A stretch of 64,000 bases of DNA from Caulobacter sp. FWC26 (GTDB lineage: Bacteria; Pseudomonadota; Alphaproteobacteria; Caulobacterales; Caulobacteraceae): contig NZ_CP033875.1 in assembly GCF_002742645.2 (NCBI RefSeq), positions 1,280,001 through 1,344,000 of the forward strand, written 5' to 3'. A model generated the notes under the pieces. That model made no database searches. It saw only the letters and a program-made list of their open reading frames with translations, and had not been told where the DNA came from. Shown here piece after piece: positions 1 through 11,207 of the stretch. Made by a program: the position numbers and the translations under genes. Within the stretch, counting starts at the first letter, position 1, and every line of letters begins with the position of its first letter.

Positions 1-2104
<2,104 letters not shown>

Positions 2105-2207
2105 GTTCTTCAGTCAAACCCATGCACAAGCATGGCTCTACTTCAGACACTGATGTCTTCTTCACAATCACTGCCCTCGAAAGAGGGCTGTCGATATCCT
2201 TTTCGCT

Positions 2208-2325
2208 GACCTGGTGGCTTTGCCGGGGGTTCCCCACCCGATCCCATTCCGAACTCGGTCGTTAAGTCCCCCTGGGCCAATGGTACTTCGTCTCAAGGCG
2301 CGGGAGAGTAGGTCGCCGCCAGGTC
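2208..2325 (+). rRNA. rrf: 5S ribosomal RNA
   Basis: About 118 bases whose ends pair (GACCTGG at 2208-2214 with CCAGGTC at 2319-2325). The conserved internal CCCGATCCCATTCCGAACTC is present. It lies about 100 bases after the 23S end, as in a normal rrn operon. The 23S-5S spacer (about 2105-2207) holds no gene. Confidence 0.96.
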
Positions 2326-2386
2326 CGCCAAAAGGATATCAATCACAAGTCCACGAACCCTCCCTCACAATCAACAAACACCCTGA

Positions 2387-2463
<77 letters not shown>

Positions 2464-2483
2464 GTGGTTTCGTCCGATTTTCG

Positions 2484-2516
2484 CGCTCCGTCGATTTTCG
2501 CGGGGCGTTTTCTTTT
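2484..2516 (+). terminator. probable rho-independent terminator of the rrn operon
   Basis: CGCTCCG (2484-2490) can pair with CGGGGCG (2501-2507) with one G-U pair, followed directly by TTTTCTTTT. It lies 20 bases after the tRNA. The stem is short for an rRNA operon, so the confidence is moderate. Confidence 0.55.
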
Positions 2517-2711
2517 GGCCAGAAACACAATTCATAGTTGCATTTTAGTCGCACTCACTGCCTGAAGCGCGAATTTTTCTGGCCTTCCGTAGCGTTGGAC
2601 CAATTTTCTCCGCTCAAAGCCCATAGCGCGGACCGAGGTTTTGCGTCATGACTTCCCACGGAAGGACGCGGGCCGACTATCAGCCCGTCGATTGAGGTGT
2701 TTGAGGATAAT

Positions 2712-3242
2712 ATGGCGAACGGTGTCGTTAAGTGGTTCAACCCGGCCAAGGGCTTTGGCTTCATTCAGCCCGAGGACGGCGGCCAGGACGTGTTCGTCCA
2801 CATCGCCGCGGTTGAGCGCTCGGGTCTGTCGGGCCTGAACGAAGGTGATCAAGTCGCGTACGAACTGGAAGAAGACCGCCGCTCGGGCAAGACCTCGGCG
2901 GGTCAGCTGCGCGTGACGGGCCATGGCGCCGTTCCCGCCGGCGGTGGCGCTGGTCGCGGTCCGCGTCCCCCGCGCAGCTTTGACGCTCCGCGTGGCGGCG
3001 GCGGTGGCGGTTTCTCGGCCGGCACCGGCGAGAGCGGCACGGGCGTCGTGAAGTGGTTCAACACTACCAAGGGCTTTGGCTTCATCCAGCCGGACAACGG
3101 CGGCGGCGATGTGTTCGTCCACATCTCGGCCGTGGAACGCGCCGGTCTGCGCGGCCTGAACGAAGGCCAGCAAGTCGGTTACGAGCTTGAACAGGACCGC
3201 CGCTCGGGCAAGACCTCGGCCGGCAACCTGCGCATCCTCTAA
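2712..3242 (+). CDS. double cold-shock-domain protein (CspC/CspD type)
   Basis: A 176-residue nucleic-acid chaperone made of two cold-shock domains (residues about 1-70 and 110-176) joined by a Gly/Pro/Arg-rich linker. Both halves carry the RNP1 motif KGFGFI and the RNP2-type motif DVFVHI, and both end in the same RRSGKTSAG sequence, so the gene arose by internal duplication. Tandem Csp proteins of this kind are typical of Caulobacter, where some act in stationary phase rather than cold; which one this is cannot be told here. The start is ATG 2712 (MANGVVKWF) with GAGG seven bases upstream; the frame stays open to 2697 but without a better ribosome site. The 248-base gap after the tRNA may include a long regulatory leader. 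The gene is followed by two hairpins. Confidence 0.95.
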   Translation: MANGVVKWFNPAKGFGFIQPEDGGQDVFVHIAAVERSGLSGLNEGDQVAYELEEDRRSGKTSAGQLRVTGHGAVPAGGGAGRGPRPPRSFDAPRGGGGGGFSAGTGESGTGVVKWFNTTKGFGFIQPDNGGGDVFVHISAVERAGLRGLNEGQQVGYELEQDRRSGKTSAGNLRIL

Positions 3243-3250
3243 GCGCCAAC

Positions 3251-3280
3251 GAAAAGGCCGCCCAGACGGACGGCCTTTTC
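3251..3280 (+). terminator. rho-independent terminator after the cold-shock gene (symmetrical)
   Basis: GAAAAGGCCG at 3251-3260 is the reverse complement of CGGCCTTTTC at 3271-3280, with a 10-base loop. The A and T tracts make it able to work on both strands, serving the csp gene (+) and the malic enzyme gene (-), whose stop codon is at 3351. Confidence 0.85.
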
Positions 3281-3291
3281 GAAAGACTTTC

Positions 3292-3333
3292 GAGGGCCCC
3301 GCCCGACGTTGATGCGTCGGACGGGGCTCTTTT
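3292..3333 (+). terminator. second hairpin between csp and maeB
   Basis: A long GC-rich inverted repeat, with GGGGCCC-CCGACG-type arms around the loop TTGATG, ends in CTCTTTT on the plus strand. It lies directly after the first hairpin. It could be a back-up terminator for csp or part of the maeB 3' end. Confidence 0.6.
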
Positions 3334-3350
3334 CGTTTCCGCGAGGCGGG

Positions 3351-5627
3351 CTAGCCGGAAGCCCGCTCCGATACGGCCTGATTCACGGCCAGGGCGGTGA
3401 GATTGACGATCCCGCGCGCGGTGACGCTCGGGATCAGCACGTGCAAGGGCTTGGCCATGCCGAGCAGGAGAGGGCCCACCAGAAGGGATTCCGTCGCCGC
3501 GCTCAGCAGCGTCAGGCCGATATTGGCCGCGTCCAGGGTCGGCATCACCAGCAGGTTGGCCGAGCCCTTCAGCGGGCTGTCGGCCACCATGCGGTCGCGC
3601 AGGTGCTGGCTCAGGGCGGCATCGGCGTGCATTTCCCCGTCGACCTCCAGCTCGGGCGCCTGGGCGCGCAGTAGGGCCAGGGCGTCACGCATCTTGCGCG
3701 CCGTCGGCGAGTTGCTGGCCCCGAACGAGGAGTGCGATAGCAGGGCCGCCTTGGGCGTCAGACCAAAGCGCCGCACAGCCTCGGCCGCGAGTTGGGTGCA
3801 TTCGGCGATCTGCTCGGCGGTCGGGTCGACATTGACGTGGGTGTCGCAGAAGAACAGCGTGCCCTTGTCCAGGATCAGCGACGACATCGCATAGACGCGG
3901 CTGACATTGTCGCGCTTGGGGATGATCGGCAGAGCGTACTTCATGTGCTGCCACCAGTCGCCGCTGCCGCCGACCAAGGCGGCTTCGACATGGCCTGAGG
4001 CCAGCAGCATGGAGGCCGCCACGGTGCGGCGACCCGTGACCCGCCGCTCGGCCGCGATCGGCGGCACGCCGCGACGCCCGACCAGATGCTGATAGTCGGT
4101 GATGAGGGGGGCAAACAGCGCCTTGTCCGCCTGAGGATCGACGATCTCGACCTTGCCGTTCAGGCGCAGACCCAGCTCCTCGATCTTGCCGAGGATCACG
4201 TCGCGGCGGCCCACGAGCACTGGATAGGCCAGGCCCTCGTCCACGACCGTCTGCACGGCGCGCAGCACGCGTTCGTCTTCGGCCTCGGCGTAGGCGACCT
4301 TGACCGGCTGCTTGCGGGCGCGCTCGAAAACGGGGCGCATCAACTGTCCGGAGCGATAGACGAACAGCTCCAGCTCGGCCTGGTAAGCGTCGAAGTCGGC
4401 GATCGGGCGTGTGGCCACGCCGCTGTCCATCGCCGCCTTGGCCACGGCCGGGGCGATCTGCAGGATCAGGCGCGGGTCGAAGGGCTTGGGGATGATGTAC
4501 TGCGAGCCAAACACCGGCGCGGCGCCGCCATAGGCGCTGGCGACGACCTCAGAGGCCTCGGCGCGAGCCAGTTCGGCGATGGCTTCGACGGCGGCGACCT
4601 TCATCGCCTCGTTGATCTCGCTGGCCCCGACGTCCAAAGCGCCCCGGAAGATGAAAGGGAAGCACAGGACGTTGTTGACCTGGTTGGCGTAGTCGCTGCG
4701 GCCGGTGGCCATGATCGCGTCGGGGCGGCTCTCATAGACCAACTCCGGCAGGATCTCCGGCTCAGGATTGGCCATGGCCAGGATCAGCGGGTTGGGCGCC
4801 AGCAGCGGCAGCCATTCAGGCTTGAAGACGCGCGGGGCCGAGAGGCCTAGGAAGATGTCGGCCCCGGGCAGAACCTCGGGCAGGGTGCGGGCGTCGGTCT
4901 GCCGGGCGTAACGGGCCATGTTGTCGGGCATGTCCGGTTCGCGGCCGGCGTGCACGACGCCCTTGATGTCGGTCAGCGTGACGTTTTCGACCGGCAGGCC
5001 CATCGAGACCAGCAGGTCGACGCAGGCGAGGGCGGCCGCACCGGCGCCGGAGGTCACCAACTTGACGTCCTTGAGCTGCTTCCCCTGGACGAGCAGGGCG
5101 TTGCGGACGGCTGCGGCGCAGACGATGGCGGTGCCGTGCTGGTCATCGTGGAAGACCGGTATGTTCATCCGCTCGCGCAGTTTGCGCTCGATGACGAAGC
5201 ACTCGGGAGCCTTGATGTCTTCGAGGTTCACCCCACCGAAGGTGGGTTCCAGCGCCGCCACCACCTCGATGAAGCGGTCGGGATCCTTGGCGTCGACCTC
5301 GATGTCGAAGACGTCGATGCCGGCGAACTTCTTGAAGAGGACGGCCTTACCTTCCATCACCGGCTTGGACGCCAGCGGGCCGATGTCTCCCAGACCGAGC
5401 ACCGCGGTGCCGTTCGAGATCACGGCCACGAGGTTGCCGCGCGCGGTGTAGTCGCGGGCGAGGTCAGGGTTCTCTGCGATGGCGACGCACGGCGCGGCGA
5501 CGCCGGGCGAATAGGCGAGGGCTAGGTCGCGCTGGGTGGCCATCCGCTTTGTCGCCTCGATCGCCAGTTTCCCGGGGCGCGGCAGCCGGTGATAATCCAG
5601 GGCGGCTTTGCGGAAATCCTCGTCCAT
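3351..5627 (-). CDS. maeB: NADP-type malic enzyme with C-terminal phosphotransacetylase-like domain
   Basis: A 758-residue cytosolic enzyme that decarboxylates malate to pyruvate. Residues about 15-150 form the malic-enzyme N domain, followed by the metal and substrate motif FHDDQHGTA and the Rossmann motif [10 protein letters not shown]. From about residue 430 the chain is a phosphate acetyl/butyryltransferase-like domain ([13 protein letters not shown]). In the MaeB family this half is regulatory rather than catalytic, binding acetyl-CoA. The full length of about 760 residues is normal for the family. The gene stands alone on the minus strand. Its upstream region (5628-5963), shared with uraH, contains a perfect LacI-type palindrome at 5757-5770. 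The bifunctional family is well recognised; NADP preference is inferred from the family. Confidence 0.95.
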   Translation of the reverse strand: MDEDFRKAALDYHRLPRPGKLAIEATKRMATQRDLALAYSPGVAAPCVAIAENPDLARDYTARGNLVAVISNGTAVLGLGDIGPLASKPVMEGKAVLFKKFAGIDVFDIEVDAKDPDRFIEVVAALEPTFGGVNLEDIKAPECFVIERKLRERMNIPVFHDDQHGTAIVCAAAVRNALLVQGKQLKDVKLVTSGAGAAALACVDLLVSMGLPVENVTLTDIKGVVHAGREPDMPDNMARYARQTDARTLPEVLPGADIFLGLSAPRVFKPEWLPLLAPNPLILAMANPEPEILPELVYESRPDAIMATGRSDYANQVNNVLCFPFIFRGALDVGASEINEAMKVAAVEAIAELARAEASEVVASAYGGAAPVFGSQYIIPKPFDPRLILQIAPAVAKAAMDSGVATRPIADFDAYQAELELFVYRSGQLMRPVFERARKQPVKVAYAEAEDERVLRAVQTVVDEGLAYPVLVGRRDVILGKIEELGLRLNGKVEIVDPQADKALFAPLITDYQHLVGRRGVPPIAAERRVTGRRTVAASMLLASGHVEAALVGGSGDWWQHMKYALPIIPKRDNVSRVYAMSSLILDKGTLFFCDTHVNVDPTAEQIAECTQLAAEAVRRFGLTPKAALLSHSSFGASNSPTARKMRDALALLRAQAPELEVDGEMHADAALSQHLRDRMVADSPLKGSANLLVMPTLDAANIGLTLLSAATESLLVGPLLLGMAKPLHVLIPSVTARGIVNLTALAVNQAVSERASG

Positions 5628-5756
5628 CGATCGGTCCTCTGGGCGGCCTGCGCGGCGCGGTTAGCCTGCCTCGTCTGCGTGCGAAGCGTGAAGAGCTTTG
5701 CTAGCGATGTTGGCGCGGCAATTCCAACCCTTCGCCGCCCGATCCTCGTTTTTTGT

Positions 5757-5770
5757 TGGTAGCGCTACCA
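5757..5770. promoter_or_regulatory. LacI-family operator-like palindrome TGGTAGCGCTACCA
   Basis: A perfect 14-base palindrome with the central CG step typical of LacI/GalR operators. It lies 130 bases upstream of maeB and about 190 upstream of uraH. From memory it closely resembles the xylose-responsive (XylR) operator of Caulobacter. Control of malic enzyme by a sugar signal is an inference. Confidence 0.6.
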
Positions 5771-5806
5771 TTGTGCGAGCGCGATCAGCGGCGTTTTCGG
5801 GTCTCA

Positions 5807-5828
5807 TAAGTAATAAATCTATTATATA
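5807..5828 (+). promoter_or_regulatory. site A of a shared palindromic motif, with TATAAT, upstream of uraH
   Basis: TAAGTAA-N8-TTATATA, related to three other sites near purine-degradation genes (15608, 15795, 26788). It overlaps a perfect TATAAT hexamer at 5825-5830 facing uraH, so a bound repressor would block the promoter. No convincing -35 element is seen. If this is the promoter, the leader of uraH is about 125 bases. Confidence 0.5.
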
Positions 5829-5963
5829 ATGCCTGTGCTTCGGGCGCCCGTCGCCGCCTTCCTTGGCGCTCCTCCTTCCAGAGCGGCCTTGTCGGGCGCG
5901 GCGCTGGACAGGGCGTCCGGAGCGACCCAGCATCGCTCTAACGAGCACTTCAAGGGACAGCGC

Positions 5964-6311
5964 ATGAGCGGGCTGACGACACATATTCTCGACCAGGCGT
6001 CCGGCAAGCCGGCGGCCGATGTTGTCGTGAGGGTGTCGCGGCGCGAGGGCGACACTGTCCGAAAGCTGGCGGAATTCCGCACCGACGCTGACGGCCGTGC
6101 GCGACTTGTCGCCGGAGAGGCGCTTGAGATTGGTGGCTACCGTCTGGAGTTCGCGATCGGCGACCATTTCAAGGCTTCGGGCCTGACGGTTAACGACCCG
6201 CCGTTCCTCGACGTGGTGGTGATCGACTTCGCTGTGTCCAGCCTCGAGCAGCATTGGCACGTGCCGCTGCTGGTTTCGCCCTATGGCTACTCGACCTATC
6301 GGGGGAGCTGA
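5964..6311 (+). CDS. uraH: 5-hydroxyisourate hydrolase (transthyretin-like)
   Basis: A 115-residue protein that opens 5-hydroxyisourate, the first product of urate oxidation, to OHCU. It begins with the family motif LTTHILD and ends with the diagnostic tetrapeptide YRGS. The length is normal. The start is ATG 5964, preceded by AAGGGA; the longer open frame from 5829 lacks family similarity. It is the first gene of the uraH-xdhA-xdhB-xdhC-guaD unit, and its stop overlaps the xdhA start (ATGA). OHCU decarboxylase and urate oxidase are encoded in a separate unit near 21-23 kb. Confidence 0.95.
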   Translation: MSGLTTHILDQASGKPAADVVVRVSRREGDTVRKLAEFRTDADGRARLVAGEALEIGGYRLEFAIGDHFKASGLTVNDPPFLDVVVIDFAVSSLEQHWHVPLLVSPYGYSTYRGS

Positions 6312-7747
6312 TGGGCGCGGTCATCCGGTTCTTGCTCGACGGCGAGGTTCAGGAGGTGCGGGGCGCCAATCCGACCACCACCGTTCTGGAGCATCTTCGC
6401 GGCCCCCTACGCCGAACGGGTACCAAGGAAGGGTGCGCCGAGGGTGACTGCGGCTCTTGCACCGTCCTGATCGGCGAGGCTGACGGCCAGGGCACGATGT
6501 GGCGCGCGGTGAACAGCTGCATCCAGTTCCTGCCCATGCTGCACGGCAAGGCGCTGATGACGGTGGAGAGTCTGGCCAAGGACAAGGTTCCGCATCCCGT
6601 CCAGCAGGCCATGATCGACAAGCATGGCTCGCAATGCGGCTTCTGCACGCCGGGCATCCTGATGTCGCTATATGGCCGGGCCGTGGGCGCTAAGGGTGCG
6701 GAAGGGCCGGTGGGGGAGGTGCTGGCGGGGAACCTTTGCCGCTGCACCGGCTATGGCCCGATCATCGAGGTAGCCAAGGGCGTGGAGGCCGAAGCGCCGC
6801 CTGCGGTCGACCTGTCGGCGGTCCGTGACGAGACCATGCTGGCCCTGCGCTATGAAGACGAGATCCACGGCATCACCCGCACCTGGCTGGCGCCGCGCAC
6901 GGTCGAGGAACTGGCAAAGGCTTATGCCGCCCATCCCGATGCGACCATCGTCGCCGGCGCGACCGATGTGGGGCTGTGGGTCACCAAGCAACGCCGCCCC
7001 CTACCGGCCCTGATCAGCGTCGCCGAGGTGGCCGAGCTCAAGTCGCTGGAGGATACGGCCGACGGCCTGCGCATCGGCGCCGGCGTGCGCTATGTCGACG
7101 CGATCGAGGCGGTGGCGAAGCTCTACCCCGATCTCGGGGCCATGATGCGGCGCCTGGGTTCGACCCAGGTGCGTAACAGCGGCACGATCGGCGGGAATAT
7201 AGCCAACGGCTCGCCGATCGGCGATATGCCGCCGGCGCTGATCGCGGCGGGCGCGCGCCTAATGTTGCGTCAGGGCGACGAGCGGCGCGAGCTGGCGCTG
7301 GAGGACTTCTTCCTCGATTACGGCCAGCAGGACCGGCGGCCGGGCGAGTTCGTCGAAGCGGTGCTGGCGCCGTGTCTGGAGGCGGGACGCCTGTTCAAGG
7401 TCTTCAAGCTGTCCAAGCGTTTCGACCAGGATATCTCGGCGGTGTGCGGCGCGTTCTTGCTGGCCATCGAGGACGGCGTGGTGACCGACGCGCGCATCGC
7501 GTTCGGGGGCATGGCGGGCACGCCCAAGCGGGCCAAGGCCTGCGAGGCGGCCTTGATCGGCCGGCCGTGGACGGAAGCGACCATCGAGGTGGCGATGGCC
7601 GCGCTCGACGCCGACTACAGCCCGATGAGCGACATGCGCGCCTCGGCCGCCTATCGCGCCCTGGCGGCGCGGAACATGCTGCGCAAGGTGTTCCTGGAGG
7701 CCCAGGGCGTCGAGGCCCGCGTCACGCCGGAGAGCGCCCATGGCTGA
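6311..7747 (+). CDS. xdhA: xanthine dehydrogenase small subunit (iron-sulfur and FAD)
   Basis: A 478-residue electron-transfer subunit that passes electrons from the molybdenum centre to NAD. The N-terminal plant-type ferredoxin domain shows GCAEGDCGSC and a further Cys in NSC. The second [2Fe-2S] domain shows QCGFCTPG and CRCTGY, and residues about 190-470 form the FAD-binding and CO-dehydrogenase flavoprotein C-terminal domains. This is the classic XdhA layout of two-subunit bacterial enzymes. The start at ATG 6311 overlaps the uraH stop; the stop overlaps the xdhB start by 8 bases, pointing to translational coupling. Confidence 0.96.
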   Translation: MGAVIRFLLDGEVQEVRGANPTTTVLEHLRGPLRRTGTKEGCAEGDCGSCTVLIGEADGQGTMWRAVNSCIQFLPMLHGKALMTVESLAKDKVPHPVQQAMIDKHGSQCGFCTPGILMSLYGRAVGAKGAEGPVGEVLAGNLCRCTGYGPIIEVAKGVEAEAPPAVDLSAVRDETMLALRYEDEIHGITRTWLAPRTVEELAKAYAAHPDATIVAGATDVGLWVTKQRRPLPALISVAEVAELKSLEDTADGLRIGAGVRYVDAIEAVAKLYPDLGAMMRRLGSTQVRNSGTIGGNIANGSPIGDMPPALIAAGARLMLRQGDERRELALEDFFLDYGQQDRRPGEFVEAVLAPCLEAGRLFKVFKLSKRFDQDISAVCGAFLLAIEDGVVTDARIAFGGMAGTPKRAKACEAALIGRPWTEATIEVAMAALDADYSPMSDMRASAAYRALAARNMLRKVFLEAQGVEARVTPESAHG

Positions 7748-10076
7748 TGCCGCCGCGACCGCGCCGATAACCAAGCCGCCGCAGGGTGTCCATGCCCCCT
7801 TGCCGCATGACAGCGCCGCCCGCCATGTGGCCGGCTCCGCCGTCTATATCGACGACATGCCCGAGCCTGCGGGTCTGCTGCATGTGGCCTTCGGCCTTAG
7901 CACCAAGTCGCACGCGAAGATCACACGGATGGACCTGTCGGCGGTCCGCGCCGCGCCGGGCGTGGTGCTGGTGATCAGCGCCGAGGACATTCCGGGCGAA
8001 AACGACGTCAGCCCTGTCATCCGTGACGACCGACTGTTCGCTGACGGCGAGGTCTATTGCGTGGGCCAGAGCCTGTTCGCGGTCGCGGCGACCTCGCTAG
8101 CCGCCGCGCGCGCTGCGGCCGCCAAGGCCGTGGTCGATTACGAGGACCTACCCGCCGCCGTCGATATTACCACCGCCCGCGCCATGGACCTGAAGATCGA
8201 AGCCAGCCAGCGCATGGCGCGCGGCGACGCCCAGGCCGCGCTCGCCGCTGCGCCGCGTCGCGTGCAAGGCCAGTTCGCGATCGGTGGTCAGGATCACTTC
8301 TATCTCGAAGGCCAGATCGCCCTGGCGACCCCGCGCGAGGATGGCGACGTCCACGTCTGGTCGTCTACCCAGCATCCCACCGAGGTGCAGCACCTGATCG
8401 CCCGCGTGCTGGGCAAGCCCGACCACTGCGTCACCGTCGAGGTGCGCCGCATGGGCGGGGGCTTCGGCGGCAAGGAGACGCAAGCCTCGCTGTTCGCCGC
8501 CGCCGCCGCCCTGGTGGCGGTCAAGACCGGGCGACCGGCCAAGTGCCGTCCCGACCGCGACGAGGACATGGTCATGACCGGCAAGCGGCATGACTTCGAG
8601 GCGGTCTACGACGTCGGCTTCGACGATGGGGGCCGCCTGACCGGTCTGTCTTTGGAGCTGTCGTCGCGCTGCGGGGCCACGACGGACCTGTCGCCGGCGA
8701 TCAACGACCGGGCGATGTTCCACGCCGACAACGCCTACTACCTGCCGGCCGTCGAGATCGTCTCGCACCGCTATCGGACCCACACGGTCTCCAACACCGC
8801 GTTCCGAGGCTTCGGCGGGCCGCAGGGCATGATCGCGATCGAGCGGGTGATGGACGCCATCGCCGCCGCCACGGGGCTGGACCCGCTGGAGGTGCGTCGG
8901 CGCAACCTCTATGGCGGCGAAGGGCGAAACCTCACGCCCTATCATCAGGTGGTCGAGGACAATGTCGCCCCGCAGCTGATCGAGGAGCTGGCGGCCTCGT
9001 GCGACTACGCGGCCCGCCGTCGTGAGATCGAGGCGTTCAACCGGTCTAGCCCCGTGCTGAAAAAGGGCATCGCCCTGACGCCGGTTAAGTTCGGGATCTC
9101 GTTCACGACGACACACCTGAACCAGGCCGGCGCCCTGATCCACCTCTATGCCGACGGCTCGATCATGCTGAACCACGGCGGGACCGAGATGGGGCAGGGG
9201 CTGAACACCAAGGTCGCCCAGATCGTCGCCCAGGCGTTCCAGGTCGACATCTCGCGGGTGAAGATCACCTCGACCGTCACCGACAAGGTGCCCAACACCT
9301 CGGCGACCGCCGCCTCGTCGGGCGCGGACCTCAACGGCATGGCGGCGCTGAACGCGGCCGAGACGATCAAGGCGCGGCTGGTGGACTTCGCGGCCGCCAA
9401 GTGGGGCGTGGCCGCGACCGAGGTGGCCTTCACGCCCGACGGCGTGCGGGTGGGCCGCCAGACCCTGGCGTTCGACGCCGTCGTGCGCCAGGCCTATCTG
9501 GCCCGGATCTCGCTGTCGGCCACCGGCTTCTACGCCACGCCCAAGATCCACTACGACCGCGCCACCCATACCGGCCGGCCGTTCTACTACTTCGCCTATG
9601 GCGCGGCGTGCAGCGAGGTGCTGATCGATACCCTGACCGGCGAGATGAAGGTCACGCGCGCCGACATCCTGCACGACGTGGGCAAGTCGCTGAACCCGGC
9701 CCTGGACCTGGGCCAGATCGAGGGCGGCTTCATCCAGGGCATGGGCTGGCTGACCACCGAAGAGCTGGTGTTCGACGCTCAGGGGTGCCTGCGGACTCAC
9801 GCGCCCTCGACCTACAAGATCCCGACCTGCGGCGACCGCCCGGCGCACCTGGACGTGCGGCTCTGGAAGGCCGGACGCAATGTCGAGGCCACGGTTCACC
9901 GCTCCAAGGCCGTGGGCGAGCCGCCGCTGATGCTGGCGATCTCGGTGCATTCGGCGATCACCCAGGCGGTGTCGAGCGTCGGGGACGGTCGGGTTTTTCC
10001 GCACCTTGATGCCCCAGCGACGCCCGAGGCGATCCTGATGGCGTGCGAGGATGTGCGGAGGCGGGCTCATGAATGA
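7740..10076 (+). CDS. xdhB: xanthine dehydrogenase molybdopterin-binding subunit
   Basis: A 778-residue catalytic subunit that hydroxylates hypoxanthine and xanthine to urate. Visible motifs are the cofactor-binding GGGFGGKETQ, the arginine-containing FRGFGG substrate-site segment, EMGQGLNTKV, and near the C-terminus VGEPPLMLA, whose Glu is the catalytic base in the family. No signal peptide is seen, so it is cytoplasmic. Length and order (xdhA, xdhB, xdhC) match the standard bacterial operon. It is followed by an intergenic repeat element before xdhC. Confidence 0.96.
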   Translation: MADAAATAPITKPPQGVHAPLPHDSAARHVAGSAVYIDDMPEPAGLLHVAFGLSTKSHAKITRMDLSAVRAAPGVVLVISAEDIPGENDVSPVIRDDRLFADGEVYCVGQSLFAVAATSLAAARAAAAKAVVDYEDLPAAVDITTARAMDLKIEASQRMARGDAQAALAAAPRRVQGQFAIGGQDHFYLEGQIALATPREDGDVHVWSSTQHPTEVQHLIARVLGKPDHCVTVEVRRMGGGFGGKETQASLFAAAAALVAVKTGRPAKCRPDRDEDMVMTGKRHDFEAVYDVGFDDGGRLTGLSLELSSRCGATTDLSPAINDRAMFHADNAYYLPAVEIVSHRYRTHTVSNTAFRGFGGPQGMIAIERVMDAIAAATGLDPLEVRRRNLYGGEGRNLTPYHQVVEDNVAPQLIEELAASCDYAARRREIEAFNRSSPVLKKGIALTPVKFGISFTTTHLNQAGALIHLYADGSIMLNHGGTEMGQGLNTKVAQIVAQAFQVDISRVKITSTVTDKVPNTSATAASSGADLNGMAALNAAETIKARLVDFAAAKWGVAATEVAFTPDGVRVGRQTLAFDAVVRQAYLARISLSATGFYATPKIHYDRATHTGRPFYYFAYGAACSEVLIDTLTGEMKVTRADILHDVGKSLNPALDLGQIEGGFIQGMGWLTTEELVFDAQGCLRTHAPSTYKIPTCGDRPAHLDVRLWKAGRNVEATVHRSKAVGEPPLMLAISVHSAITQAVSSVGDGRVFPHLDAPATPEAILMACEDVRRRAHE

Positions 10077-10080
10077 ATCC

Positions 10081-10193
10081 CTCTTCCATAGGGAGAGGGA
10101 GGGGCCCGCCGCGAAGCGGTGGGAGGGTGAGGGGTTACGCCCTCATCCGCTGAAACCCCTCACCCCTACCCCTCTCCCTAAAGGAGAGGGATC
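10081..10193. repeat. family-1 intergenic inverted repeat between xdhB and xdhC
   Basis: About 113 bases with CTTCCATAGGGAGAGGGAGG at one end and CCCTCTCCCTAAAGGAGAGG at the other, plus internal GGCCCGCCGCGAAGCGGTGG. Two closer copies of the same family lie at 52348 and 57470. Here it sits inside an operon, directly before the xdhC start, and can form a long hairpin in the mRNA. Confidence 0.85.
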
Positions 10194-11207
10194 ATGAGCA
10201 ACTGGGCCCGCGCCGCTCTGGCGCGCCTCGACGCCCATGACGAGGCCGCCCTGGTCACCGTTCTCGCCACCGAGGGGTCTGCTCCGCGTGAGGCCGGGAC
10301 CAAGATGGTCGTCTGGCGCGGCGGTCAGGCCGGCACCATCGGCGGCGGCAATCTTGAGTACCGCGTCGCCGACCAGGCGCGGCGCATGCTGGACGGCGGC
10401 CAGGCCCATTTCGCGATCCAGGACTATCCGCTGGGGCCGCTACTGGCCCAGTGCTGCGGCGGCCGCGTGCGGCTGTTCCTCGAGCGTCTGAACGACAACA
10501 GCCGCGACTGGCTGACCGACGCGGCCAAGCGCATGGACGCGGCCCAGCCGTTCGAGGTCCGCACCCGGTTCGAGCCGGGTCTCTTGACCAAAACCGTCGC
10601 GCCGATCCTGTCCACCGAGGCCGACGGCCCGCTGGTGACCCTGGCTGGCGCGCCCGCCACCGCGCGCGGGGTTCGGCCAGAGCTGGGCGATGTCTTGGTC
10701 GAGCGCGCCGACGCGCCGCGTCCGCCGCTGCTGCTGTTCGGCGCCGGCCATGTGGGTCAGGCGATCGCCAAGGCGTTCGAGCCACTGCCGTTCCGCCTCT
10801 TCTGGTACGACAGCCGTCCTGAGACCGCCGACATTCCCGGCGTCACCGTGCTGGAGCCCGCCGAACTGGCGGCCAAGGCGATGGGCGCGGGGGCGGACGC
10901 CTATGGCCTGGTCCTGACCCATGACCACGCGCTGGACTACGCCCTGGTCTCGGCCGGTCTGGCGGGCGGGGGATTTGGCTATTTCGGCGTTATAGGCTCG
11001 AAGACCAAGCGCGCGCGGTTCATGAAACGGTTGCGCGATGATGGTTTCTCGGAAGCCGTGCTGACCCGCCTGACCTGTCCGATCGGTTTGCCGCACCTGA
11101 AGAGCAAGGCGCCTGAGGTGATCGCCGTGTCGGTGGCCGCCGACCTCCTGATGCGCCAGGAAGCGGCGCGCATTCGCAATGACGAGACCGCCAGTGCAAG
11201 CGTTTAG
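10194..11207 (+). CDS. xdhC: xanthine dehydrogenase accessory protein XdhC
   Basis: A 337-residue chaperone that binds molybdenum cofactor, helps its sulfuration, and inserts it into XdhB. The N-terminal XdhC/CoxI domain shows the ATEGSAPREAGTKM segment, and the C-terminal Rossmann-like domain starts with LLLFGAGHVGQAI. The family ending CPIGL is present. The ATG at 10194 lies directly after the repeat element, whose AAAGGAGAGGGATC provides a good ribosome site. The end overlaps the guaD start by 29 bases. Confidence 0.95.
   Translation: MSNWARAALARLDAHDEAALVTVLATEGSAPREAGTKMVVWRGGQAGTIGGGNLEYRVADQARRMLDGGQAHFAIQDYPLGPLLAQCCGGRVRLFLERLNDNSRDWLTDAAKRMDAAQPFEVRTRFEPGLLTKTVAPILSTEADGPLVTLAGAPATARGVRPELGDVLVERADAPRPPLLLFGAGHVGQAIAKAFEPLPFRLFWYDSRPETADIPGVTVLEPAELAAKAMGAGADAYGLVLTHDHALDYALVSAGLAGGGFGYFGVIGSKTKRARFMKRLRDDGFSEAVLTRLTCPIGLPHLKSKAPEVIAVSVAADLLMRQEAARIRNDETASASV

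Noticed and set aside
3351..5627. Malic enzyme as a fusion with an active phosphotransacetylase
   Set aside because: The fused architecture is the normal MaeB one, in which the second domain is considered regulatory; nothing here argues for a novel bifunctional enzyme.
8148..10070. A 640-residue open frame on the minus strand
   Set aside because: Antisense shadow of xdhB; the sequence is rich in Arg, His and Gly with no domain, as is typical for GC-rich shadows.
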